This document shows, in pieces, positions 45,096 to 55,028 of a stretch of DNA of 58,254 nt (within the stretch, counting starts at the first letter, position 1; the number at the start of each line of letters is the position of its first letter). This DNA comes from an uncultured Flavobacteriales bacterium (GTDB taxonomy: Bacteria > Bacteroidota > Bacteroidia > Flavobacteriales > Flavobacteriaceae): positions 1 through 58,254 of the forward strand of contig CAJWBA010000008.1 in assembly GCA_913020155.1 (NCBI GenBank). The letters are read 5' to 3'. A program made the position numbers and the translations under genes. The notes under the pieces were generated by a model. That model saw only the letters and a list, made by a program, of their open reading frames with translations, did not search any database and was not told where the DNA came from.

Positions 45096-45865
45096 TCAAA
45101 GTTTTAAATTGTACTTTTTTGCTAACAATTCTCCGCTCTTGAGGTTGTCCAAGTAAATCTGATCGCCCATAAAGTCAAAGGTAGATAACAACAAATCAAA
45201 GGCATTTCGCGAGTGCATTCGATTCAATTTTTGGTTCTCAGTTGTTAAAACAATAGCATCTAAATGAGTTGTGCCTCGTTTTATCCCTTCTTCAATTGCA
45301 ATTATGCATCCAAAACTTTTATTGGCATATTCGTAACGGTTCTTTACAACCAAACTCATAAAAGGCAGATAATTACACGAAATCTAAATCCAATCAATAA
45401 AATCATCATAAGAACAATCTGATATTGATTTAAACTCAATTTTATTTAGAGTGAGGTTTGAAACGCAAACAACAACTTCACGGGAAGTAGTTTTTATTGC
45501 TTCAAAAAGTGAGGGTAAAATTTCTTTTGCAAGGAGCTGTCTTAAATTTAAACTCTCTCCAAAAGTTTTTCTCCCTCGAATAAAATTTTAACTCATATTA
45601 AAATGATTAATCTTTGTTTTAAAGATTTTTCCTTTATTACAAAAGGATTATTGGAAAATATTGATGCTTGGGTCACATGAGTAAATATTTGCTTTATCGT
45701 ATTAATTTTATTGGTAGCAAAGTGTGAAACCAGCAAACTCCCACTAGAGGTTCCAATAAATATGTCGTATTCTTGCTTATCATTTTCGATTAAATATTAT
45801 GTAACACTACCTGCAAATGCGCCCTTACTTCCTCCTCCAGAAATTGCTAATGCTGATTTTGACAT
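45096..45865 (-). pseudogene. Decayed patatin-like phospholipase
   Basis: Read on the minus strand from ATG 45865, the DNA encodes MSKSALAISGGGSKGAFAG and GTSSGSLL, the oxyanion-hole and GxSxG nucleophile motifs of patatin-like lipid hydrolases. It then carries a TAA at codon 23 (45797-45799), a frameshift within about 45626-45650 (probably in the T5/A5 run at 45626-45630), a TAA at 45588-45590, and a TAG at 45384-45386 at a likely Trp codon in DWI-stop-IS. After the shift the text is again patatin-like (RGRKTFGES, VSNLTLNKIEFKSI, LPFMSLVVKN). The catalytic DGG is replaced: YEYANKSFG stands where Y-DGG is expected. The longest remaining frame (87 codons, 45096-45359) is only the C-terminal fragment. 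Confidence 0.85.
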
Positions 45866-45929
45866 TTTTTAGTTTTAAGAATAGGTTTTTTAATTTATAA
45901 TGTTTTTAATTAAAATGAATTTTAAAAAT

Positions 45930-45945
45930 CTTAAAAACGAGTAAC
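45930..45945 (+). repeat. Direct repeat copy 2 flanking the decayed patatin gene
   Basis: CTTAAAAACGAGTAAC differs from the copy at 44921-44936 at one position. It lies just upstream of recG, where the run TAACTTCG (45942-45949) could be a weak -7 element, so the shared sequence may be a duplicated promoter segment rather than an insertion scar. Confidence 0.5.
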
Positions 45946-45958
45946 TTCGTGAGATCGT

Positions 45959-48058
45959 ATGGATATAATTCAAACTCCTATTGAATATCTCAAAGGAATT
46001 GGCCCAAACAGGGCTAGTTTACTCAAAGAAGAACTTGGGGTCAAGACCTATCAAGATCTGCTTCATTTTTTTCCAAATCGATACATTGATCGAACTACAT
46101 TCTACTCCATTAATCAACTCCCTAGGAACAACTCAGAAGTCCAACTCAAAGGAACCATACTATCGCATAAAATAATCCCTCAAGCAAAAGGCAAACGCCT
46201 AACTGCTGTTTTCTCCGATGGAACATCTTCACTAGAATTGGTTTGGTTTAGAGGTCATAAGTGGATTCAAGAAAGTTTGAAAAGCAATACTCACTATGTG
46301 GTCTTTGGGAGACTAAACTGGTACGATAACAAAGTCTCGATTGCCCATCCCGAACTTACTTTAGTCGAAGATTACAAACAACGGAATTTAGGAGCTTTTC
46401 ATCCCGTTTATCCTTCGACAGAAAAACTAATAAACAAAGGAATTAGCCAGAGGGTAATCAGACAATCTATGGAACACTTGTTTCGACAGGTTCACAAAGA
46501 ATTTAGTGAAACCTTACCTGAATTTATTTTAGAAGAACTCAAACTCGTATCAAAAAAAGAAGCAATCATTCAAATACATTTTCCTGCGAATCAAAATCAA
46601 TTGACTCGAGCTCAAATTCGCTTAAAATTTGAAGAACTGTTTTACATTCAAATGCAGTTGCTTAAAAAAAATCGATTGCAAAAGCAAAAAGTAAAAGGAT
46701 ATTTTTTTGAGCATGTAGGGGCTCTTTTTAATGAGTTTTTTAGTAATCATTTGCCATTCCAACTAACCAATGCTCAGCAATGCGTTGTTCGCGAAATCAG
46801 AAACGATATGGGTACGGGGAAACAAATGAATCGTTTACTTCAGGGAGATGTTGGGTCCGGCAAAACCATAGTTGCACTTTTGAGCATGCTTATTGCTTTA
46901 GACAACGGCTTTCAAGCGTGTTTAATGGCTCCAACCGAAATTTTAGCACAACAGCATTTTCAATCTCTAAAAGATGGGTTGGGTAAAATGGAATTGAATA
47001 TAGCTCTATTAACTGGATCAGTAAAAGCTTTCAAACGAAAAGAAATTCACAAGGCACTAGAAAATGGAAGCTTAAATATTTTAATAGGAACTCACGCGCT
47101 AATTGAAGATAAGGTACGTTTCAGAAATCTTGGAATCGCTATTATTGATGAACAACATCGTTTTGGTGTAGCCCAACGGGCCAAACTTTGGCGTAAAAAC
47201 AAACTCCCTCCACATATTTTAGTGATGACAGCTACTCCAATTCCAAGAACACTTGCAATGAGCGTCTATGGAGACTTGGATATTTCGGTAATTGATGAAT
47301 TACCCCCTGGAAGAAAATCGGTAAAAACAGTCTTGAGGAGCGACTCCAACCGATTGCAAGTATTTAAATTTATTCGAGAGGAAATCAAACACGGAAAACA
47401 AATCTACGTAGTTTATCCTTTGATTCAAGAGTCGGAAAAGATGGATTACAAAGACCTAATGGATGGATATGAAAGTTTGGTTCGAGAATTTCCCCTTCCT
47501 GAATACCGCATAAGTATTGTTCATGGAAAAATGAAACCCAAAGAAAAGGACTTTGAAATGCAGCGCTTTATTGAAGGAAAAACTCAGCTTATGGTAGCTA
47601 CTACTGTGATTGAGGTTGGAGTAAACGTACCCAATGCTTCGGTCATGGTTATTGAAAGTGCAGAACGTTTTGGTTTGTCTCAATTACATCAGCTTCGCGG
47701 TCGTGTTGGTCGTGGAAATGATCAAAGTTATTGTATTTTAATGAGCAGTCATAAAAAATCAAAAGAGGCTAATACTCGATTAAATACGATGGTTCAAACC
47801 AACGATGGTTTTGAAATTGCAGAAGTTGACTTGCACCTGCGTGGTCCCGGAGATTTGATGGGAACACAACAAAGTGGGGTTTTTCAACTTAAAATTGCTG
47901 ACATATTGAGGGATCAAGAACTTTTGAAAACTGCTCGATTTTATGCAAAAAAAATTATTGGGGAAGATCCTGACCTTTCTGATATTAAACACCAAAAAGT
48001 TAGAACTACCTATTCAAAGGTTACAACTCATAAAAACATTTGGAATTACATAAGTTAG
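45959..48058 (+). CDS. recG: ATP-dependent DNA helicase RecG
   Basis: RecG remodels stalled replication forks and branch-migrates Holliday junctions. The 699-residue protein has the N-terminal wedge domain (LKGIGPNRASLLKEELGV, then an OB fold to about 200), Walker A GDVGSGKT with Lys302, DEQH Walker B (about 397-400), MTATPIPRT, and the C-terminal helicase domain with QLRGRVGRG. It is the first intact gene after the patatin pseudogene. Confidence 0.96.
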   Translation: MDIIQTPIEYLKGIGPNRASLLKEELGVKTYQDLLHFFPNRYIDRTTFYSINQLPRNNSEVQLKGTILSHKIIPQAKGKRLTAVFSDGTSSLELVWFRGHKWIQESLKSNTHYVVFGRLNWYDNKVSIAHPELTLVEDYKQRNLGAFHPVYPSTEKLINKGISQRVIRQSMEHLFRQVHKEFSETLPEFILEELKLVSKKEAIIQIHFPANQNQLTRAQIRLKFEELFYIQMQLLKKNRLQKQKVKGYFFEHVGALFNEFFSNHLPFQLTNAQQCVVREIRNDMGTGKQMNRLLQGDVGSGKTIVALLSMLIALDNGFQACLMAPTEILAQQHFQSLKDGLGKMELNIALLTGSVKAFKRKEIHKALENGSLNILIGTHALIEDKVRFRNLGIAIIDEQHRFGVAQRAKLWRKNKLPPHILVMTATPIPRTLAMSVYGDLDISVIDELPPGRKSVKTVLRSDSNRLQVFKFIREEIKHGKQIYVVYPLIQESEKMDYKDLMDGYESLVREFPLPEYRISIVHGKMKPKEKDFEMQRFIEGKTQLMVATTVIEVGVNVPNASVMVIESAERFGLSQLHQLRGRVGRGNDQSYCILMSSHKKSKEANTRLNTMVQTNDGFEIAEVDLHLRGPGDLMGTQQSGVFQLKIADILRDQELLKTARFYAKKIIGEDPDLSDIKHQKVRTTYSKVTTHKNIWNYIS

Positions 48059-48083
48059 TCCTTTTTTTTAGGATACAGATGCT

Positions 48084-48091
48084 TATATTTG
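48084..48091 (+). promoter_or_regulatory. Candidate -7 element of pheT
   Basis: TATATTTG matches TAnnTTTG and lies 90 nt before the pheT ATG, and 10 nt before the ATG of a 27-codon upstream ORF (48102-48185) that ends within the pheT start. No -33 TTG is seen at the standard spacing. Confidence 0.45.
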
Positions 48092-48101
48092 TTCTTTATT
48101 A

Positions 48102-48185
48102 ATGAATTCAAATAACAAACCAAAACATTTAATGTCGTCAAGTTTGAGTAAAGTATTGATCCTTAATAAAACAATTAATACATGA
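48102..48185 (+). CDS. Possible 27-residue upstream ORF overlapping pheT
   Basis: An ATG 10 nt after a -7-like element opens 27 codons and stops in an ATGA that overlaps the pheT start. The peptide (MNSNNKPKHLMSSSLSKV at its start) has no Phe codons, so it is not an amino-acid-sensing leader of the his type. Coupled translation is possible. It could equally be a chance ORF in a 123-nt gap. Confidence 0.2.
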   Translation: MNSNNKPKHLMSSSLSKVLILNKTINT

Positions 48186-50605
48186 AAATTTCACATAACT
48201 GGATAAAACAACATCTCAAAATTGATTTAGCCCTCGAAAAACAGCTTGAATTACTGACCAATATTGGGCTTGAAGTTGAAGGAACTACCCCATTCGAATC
48301 CATAAAAGGAGGATTAAAAGGTGTTCTTGTTGGAGAAGTTATTTCATGTCAACCCCATCCCAATGCAGATCGCCTGCGGGTAACTCAAGTCAATCTTGGA
48401 GGTGATGAAACTGTTCAAATTGTTTGTGGTGCTAGCAATGTTGCAGCTGGACAGAGAGTCCCTGTAGCTACAATAGGAACGAAATTGTATGATGCTGAGG
48501 GAAATTCATTTGAAATTAAGAAAAGTAAAATTAGAGGTGAAATCAGTCATGGTATGATCTGTGCTGAAGATGAGTTGCGTCTTGGCAGTTCACATGATGG
48601 AATCATGATTTTAAGTGATACTTTAATCCCAGGAAAACCTTGTTCTGAAGTTTTTAAAATTGAAACGGATACCGTAATAGAAATTGGACTAACACCCAAC
48701 CGATCGGATGCAATGAGCCACATGGGAGTTGCACGAGATTTGAAGGCAGGGTGTGATCAAATTGATATAACCTCTGAATGGAAATCATCGAATACCAATA
48801 ATTTTAAAATAACGGATACAAGTTTTACTGTTGATATTAATGTTGATGACATAGAGCGATGCCCTCAATATTATGGTATTACCCTATCTGATATTGAGGT
48901 AAGGCCCTCCCCAAATTGGCTTCAAAACCGATTGAATGCAATTGGAATAACACCAAAAAATAATATCGTAGATGCTACAAATTACATTTTACATGATTTA
49001 GGTCAGCCCCTTCATGCGTTTGATGCATCCAAGATTAAAGGTAAAATACATGTAAAAACTCTAACTTCAGGAACCAAATTTACGACCCTTGACGGCGAAG
49101 AGCGAATCCTTCATGAAGATGACTTGATGATTTGTGATAATGAAAAACCACTCTGTATTGCTGGTATTTTTGGAGGTTTAGACTCATGCGTATCCGAAAA
49201 CACGACTTCCATATTTCTTGAAAGCGCCTATTTTGATCCAGTAAGTATTCGGAAATCGGCTAAACGTCACAGTTTAAATACGGATGCCTCTTTTAGATTT
49301 GAACGAGGAATTGATCGAGAAATAGGGATTTTTGCTCTAAAAACTGCTGCAGTATTGATTCAAGAAATTTCTGGAGGAAAAATTAGCAGTGAAATTCAAG
49401 AACAGACTCAACCGCTTCCCGACAAAGTAAGTTTATTTTTAAAATTTGATAAAATTACTCGTGTAATTGGTAAAAAAATTCCAAAAGACACCCTTCTGAA
49501 AATTTTAAATTCTCTAGAAATTGAAATCAATAGCACTACAAATGACGGGTTTGTTATAAACGTGCCTCGCTATCGTGTTGATGTTACTCGAGAAGCTGAT
49601 GTTATTGAAGAAATATTAAGAATTTACGGTTACAATAATATCGAATCTTCCAATATTCTTCGAACCGTATTTCCAGATTTTAACCTAAAAACACCCTATA
49701 AAACTGAGCAAATTATTGCTCAATCACTTGTTGGACAAGGTTTTACAGAGGTTGTGAATAATTCGTTAACAAATCCTTCATATGCCAATTTGAGCAAGCA
49801 ATTGGAGTCTGTTTCCAAAGTGAATATACTCAATCCACTGGGACAAGATTTATCTCAATTACGATCCAGCTTACTGTTTTCTATGTTAGAAGTTGTTCAA
49901 TTTAATAGTAATCGTCAGCAGAAAGATCTAAAGATTTATGAATTTGGAAAAACATACAGTTCGCATGAAGAGTCCTATAACGAGTCCAAAAAATTGGGGA
50001 TTTGTATGACTGGAAATAAATATTCCGAAATGTGGAACAGTCCAACTTCAAAAATCAGTTTTTTTGACATGAAGTCCACTGTCATTAATATTCTGGAACG
50101 TCTTGGAATTTTATCTTTTAAGGAAAATAAAACAACAATAGATCTTTTTTCAGAAGGGATTTCTCTGGATTTAAACAATAAATCTCTTGTTGATTTTGGG
50201 ATTGTAAAAAAAAATTTAACCAAATATTTTTCTCTGGATTCCGAAATTATTTATGCAGATTTTGATTGGGATTTGATCTACAAATACGCTTTTAAAAAAG
50301 AAATTAAAATCGAAGAAATTTCAAAATTCCCAAAATCAAGAAGAGATTTTTCTTTACTTGTTAATCGAGATGTAAATTTTGATGAATTAGAAATTTCTGC
50401 CCTTAAAATCGATCGTAAACTCCTAAAAAGTGTTTCCCTGTTTGATGTTTATGAGGGCGAAAAACTCCCGGAAGGTAAAAAATCATATGGTTTGAGTTTT
50501 CATTTTAGTGATCCAAACAAAACTTTAACCGACAAAAATATTGATCGAATAATGCAGAAAATTCAAAAAGAATTTGAACAAATTTTTGGTGCTGTTTTAA
50601 GATAG
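48182..50605 (+). CDS. pheT: Phenylalanine--tRNA ligase beta subunit
   Basis: PheT is the tRNA-binding and editing subunit of the heterotetrameric synthetase. The 807-residue protein has the N-terminal tRNA-binding (EMAP) domain with GEVISCQPHPNADRLRVTQV, the B3/4 editing domain, the B5 domain, the inactive catalytic-like core and the C-terminal FDX-ACB domain (SKFPKSRRDFSLLV). pheS is not in the window. The start overlaps a small upstream ORF by 4 nt. Confidence 0.97.
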   Translation: MKISHNWIKQHLKIDLALEKQLELLTNIGLEVEGTTPFESIKGGLKGVLVGEVISCQPHPNADRLRVTQVNLGGDETVQIVCGASNVAAGQRVPVATIGTKLYDAEGNSFEIKKSKIRGEISHGMICAEDELRLGSSHDGIMILSDTLIPGKPCSEVFKIETDTVIEIGLTPNRSDAMSHMGVARDLKAGCDQIDITSEWKSSNTNNFKITDTSFTVDINVDDIERCPQYYGITLSDIEVRPSPNWLQNRLNAIGITPKNNIVDATNYILHDLGQPLHAFDASKIKGKIHVKTLTSGTKFTTLDGEERILHEDDLMICDNEKPLCIAGIFGGLDSCVSENTTSIFLESAYFDPVSIRKSAKRHSLNTDASFRFERGIDREIGIFALKTAAVLIQEISGGKISSEIQEQTQPLPDKVSLFLKFDKITRVIGKKIPKDTLLKILNSLEIEINSTTNDGFVINVPRYRVDVTREADVIEEILRIYGYNNIESSNILRTVFPDFNLKTPYKTEQIIAQSLVGQGFTEVVNNSLTNPSYANLSKQLESVSKVNILNPLGQDLSQLRSSLLFSMLEVVQFNSNRQQKDLKIYEFGKTYSSHEESYNESKKLGICMTGNKYSEMWNSPTSKISFFDMKSTVINILERLGILSFKENKTTIDLFSEGISLDLNNKSLVDFGIVKKNLTKYFSLDSEIIYADFDWDLIYKYAFKKEIKIEEISKFPKSRRDFSLLVNRDVNFDELEISALKIDRKLLKSVSLFDVYEGEKLPEGKKSYGLSFHFSDPNKTLTDKNIDRIMQKIQKEFEQIFGAVLR

Positions 50606-50690
50606 CCAAGTGTTCATTGATTTTAATTTAAACCCTTTAAAAGGTTTTTAATATTTTATGTTTAATTTTACAACAATTAAGTTCAAAAGT

Positions 50691-51356
50691 ATGAAACTAA
50701 AGATATTTTCAAACACAAATATTGAAGAACAATTAAAGCAAATACGTTCCAAAGATTTAAATGAACTCTTTTCAAAAAATGATCTTTTACAAAATGAATT
50801 GAATCAATTAAATATTGAGGATTTAGAATATGATCGTATTTTCCATGTTGAACACATCAAAAAAACATGTATCGATTATCGACTCCGTTTTTTGGATTCA
50901 CGTTACTTTAAAAATAAAATACCCCAAGCTGCTTTTGATGAAATAAACAGGCTTAATGCGTTACATAACATCCGATTGGGAGATTATAAAATAATGGCTC
51001 CCTCTAAGTTATTTAAATTAAAAGATTATGACGACCCCTTGCTTTTTGCTTCTATTGGGAATGGGTATTATTATTTAATACATAAATGGGGAAATGACCT
51101 TCACCCCTTCAGAAAGCTTCTTATGTGGCCTTTTAAATCCATTTCAAACTTATTTGTGTTGATTCTCTTATTGAGTTGGTTTGCTACGTTATTAACCCCA
51201 ATTCAATTGTTTTCAAAATCAAATGATTGGAGCGTTTATTGGATGATTTATTTTTTTATGTTCAAAGCAATAGCTTCTGTTGTTATTTTTTATGGTTTTG
51301 CACTTGGGAAAAATTTCAATCCTGCTATCTGGAATAGCAAATACAATAAATCTTAA
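50691..51356 (+). CDS. Conserved flavobacterial protein with two C-terminal membrane helices
   Basis: Function unknown. The 221-residue protein has a soluble N-terminal part (about 1-155) with the conserved-looking DYRLRFLDSRYFK, IMAPSKLFKLKD and GNGYYYLIHKWGNDLHPFRKL, then two membrane helices (about 158-178 and 188-208). I start at the ATG 50691 (MKLKIFSNTN), since the ATG at 50658 would add 11 unconserved-looking residues. The upstream weak hairpin at 50630-50649 may end the pheT transcript. The DUF2007-like gene follows after 11 nt. Confidence 0.8.
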   Translation: MKLKIFSNTNIEEQLKQIRSKDLNELFSKNDLLQNELNQLNIEDLEYDRIFHVEHIKKTCIDYRLRFLDSRYFKNKIPQAAFDEINRLNALHNIRLGDYKIMAPSKLFKLKDYDDPLLFASIGNGYYYLIHKWGNDLHPFRKLLMWPFKSISNLFVLILLLSWFATLLTPIQLFSKSNDWSVYWMIYFFMFKAIASVVIFYGFALGKNFNPAIWNSKYNKS

Positions 51357-51367
51357 TTAATGTTTCA

Positions 51368-51592
51368 ATGACAGATCCTGAAAAATTTATCAAGATTTTT
51401 ACTGGAAATACCATTGAAATTCTCGCACTGAGAAATGAACTGCAAAAGAAGGAAATAGTTCCAATTATTAAAGACGATTCAGAATCCGATCGGTTATCAG
51501 GTTTTGGAGTGGTTGTACCAGGTTTACAAGAAGTTTTTGTTCATAAAGACGAATTGGATGTTGCAATTCGAATGGTTGAAAGCCTTAAATAA
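51368..51592 (+). CDS. DUF2007-like small protein
   Basis: The 74-residue protein fits DUF2007, a small alpha/beta domain sometimes called a putative signal-transducing protein. It has the FTGNTIEILALRNELQKKEI start, a loop with DRLSGFG, and the strand EVFVHKDELDVAIRMV. No catalytic residues are recognisable. It is 11 nt after the two-helix membrane protein and probably cotranscribed with it. Confidence 0.78.
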   Translation: MTDPEKFIKIFTGNTIEILALRNELQKKEIVPIIKDDSESDRLSGFGVVVPGLQEVFVHKDELDVAIRMVESLK

Positions 51593-51671
51593 CCTCAATA
51601 TTATCGATTTTCTATTTCATTTATTAGAAATACTTTCGCTATATTTCCCTATCAAATAAACTAAATTAATT

Positions 51672-53267
51672 ATGCATTTTTTTATATTTCTTGCCTTTAC
51701 AGCTCTAGTAGGTGTGATAGCTTATTTAGCAACACGAAACACTGATGAAAATTCTTCTGATGGTTATTTTTTAGGAGGCAGAAGTCTGACAGGAGTCGTT
51801 ATCGCTGGATCTTTATTACTAACAAATTTATCCACTGAGCAGTTGGTTGGACTTAACGGTTCTGCTTACAAAGAAGGAATTTTGGTAATGGCATGGGAAA
51901 CATTAGCAGCTTTGACTATGGTAGTAACTGCTATTGTATTGCTTCCGCGCTACCTCAAAGGGGGAATTGCAACGGTACCTCAGTTTTTAGAAAAAAGATA
52001 CGATACCATGACCAAAACCATCACCTCAGGTTTATTCTTGAGTGGTTACATGGTTGTCCTCTTACCAATTGTTTTGTATTCTGGGGCACTCGCCTTAAAC
52101 AGTATGTTTGATGTACCTGGAGTTTTGGGTGTTTCTGAAAGTACTGCATTAAAAATGTCTGTTTGGTCCATAGGAATTGTTGGGTCTATTTATGCGATTT
52201 TTGGTGGATTAAAAGCTGTTGCTGTATCGGATACAGTAAATGCTGTTGGTCTTTTGATTGGAGGTACCTTGGTACCTGTATTTGGGTTAATTTACATTGG
52301 TGATGGCAGTGTTCTCCAGGGGATTGAAGCGTTAGTAGCTTCAAACCCAGAAAAACTCAAGGTAATAGGAGGGCCAGATTCTTCAATTCCATTTTCAACC
52401 CTTTTTACTGGAATGATGTTGGTACAATTATTTTATTGGGGAACGAATCAAGCGATTATTCAGCGTGCTCTTGCTGCGAAAAATTTAGTGGAAGGACAAA
52501 AAGGATTAATCTATGCTGGTTTCATAAAAATCCTCGGCCCAATCATCGTTGTTTTACCCGGAATCATTGCATTTCATATTTTTGGAAACGAGTTGGATGT
52601 GTCCAAACAAGATCAGTCATACGGATTACTTGTTTCTAAGGTATTACCTACTTCTTTGGTTGGTTTCTTTGCTGCTGTTCTTTTTGGTGCTATTTTAAGT
52701 TCTTTTAACTCTGCTTTGAACAGTTCTGTTACTTTATTTGGATTGGACATTTACAAACAGTATTTCAAAAAAGATGCTTCAGAATCTCAGGTTGTAAAAG
52801 CAGGGAAGACTTTTGGTGTTGGATTGGCATTGTTTTCCATGTTAATAGCTCCAACAATAGCGAATGCACCAGATGGTCTCTTTGGTTATTTACAAGAAAT
52901 TAATGGATGTTACAGTATCCCTATTTTAACTATAATAATCGTTGGATATCTTACAAAAAGAGTTCCTGCCTTAGCTGCAAAAATTGGTATGTTATCAGGT
53001 GTTGTTTTGTATTGCTTTAGTCAATTTTATCTTAAAGGAGAGGTTGAAGATGCAGGAGGTACTTATCCACATTATTTACATGTAATGGCAATTTTATTTT
53101 CTTTTAATGTACTATTAATGTTAGCAATCGGTTACTTCAAACCAAGAACTGAGGACTTTGAATTGGAGTACACCAAACAAGTAGATATTACTCCATGGAA
53201 ATTAGTAAAACCTATGGGTCTTTTGATTACCATCATAGTAGTGGCAATTTATGTTTTATTTGCCTAG
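51672..53267 (+). CDS. Sodium:solute symporter (SSS family)
   Basis: The 531-residue transporter belongs to the SLC5-like sodium:solute symporters, probably for a sugar. It has about 14 membrane segments. TNLSTEQLVGLNGSAYKEGI and the LPRYLKGGIATVPQFLEKRYD loop are characteristic. GAILSSFNSALNSS carries the Ser residues of the conserved sodium site. The resemblance to vSGLT suggests a monosaccharide or polyol substrate, but this is inference. No catabolic operon lies next to it. Confidence 0.92.
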   Translation: MHFFIFLAFTALVGVIAYLATRNTDENSSDGYFLGGRSLTGVVIAGSLLLTNLSTEQLVGLNGSAYKEGILVMAWETLAALTMVVTAIVLLPRYLKGGIATVPQFLEKRYDTMTKTITSGLFLSGYMVVLLPIVLYSGALALNSMFDVPGVLGVSESTALKMSVWSIGIVGSIYAIFGGLKAVAVSDTVNAVGLLIGGTLVPVFGLIYIGDGSVLQGIEALVASNPEKLKVIGGPDSSIPFSTLFTGMMLVQLFYWGTNQAIIQRALAAKNLVEGQKGLIYAGFIKILGPIIVVLPGIIAFHIFGNELDVSKQDQSYGLLVSKVLPTSLVGFFAAVLFGAILSSFNSALNSSVTLFGLDIYKQYFKKDASESQVVKAGKTFGVGLALFSMLIAPTIANAPDGLFGYLQEINGCYSIPILTIIIVGYLTKRVPALAAKIGMLSGVVLYCFSQFYLKGEVEDAGGTYPHYLHVMAILFSFNVLLMLAIGYFKPRTEDFELEYTKQVDITPWKLVKPMGLLITIIVVAIYVLFA

Positions 53268-53292
53268 TTTAAGAAAGGAAAGGCTTTACAAA

Positions 53293-54971
<1,679 letters not shown>

Positions 54972-55028
54972 TATTTTTTTTAACTTGTAGTATTAATTTT
55001 TAAAAATTTTTGATTTAAATAAATTGGA

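Noticed and set aside
45096-45359. Intact 87-residue small gene
   Set aside because: It is the C-terminal fragment of a patatin; homologous text continues upstream through a stop and a frameshift.
45593-45595. TGA at codon 91 of the patatin frame counted as an original stop
   Set aside because: Homology has already moved to another frame by this point (KTKINHFN...NFIRGRKTFGES), so the relevant stop is the TAA at 45588-45590.
48058-48076. Terminator after recG (T-run flanked by TCC and GGA)
   Set aside because: The T-run would be in the loop of a tiny stem, not after a hairpin.
48102-48181. Phe-codon attenuator upstream of pheT
   Set aside because: The upstream ORF has no Phe codons and no terminator hairpin with T-run precedes pheT.
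50630-50649. Strong terminator after pheT
   Set aside because: AAACC/GGTTT is only a 5-bp stem with an 8-nt loop and a 5-T run; at best a weak terminator.
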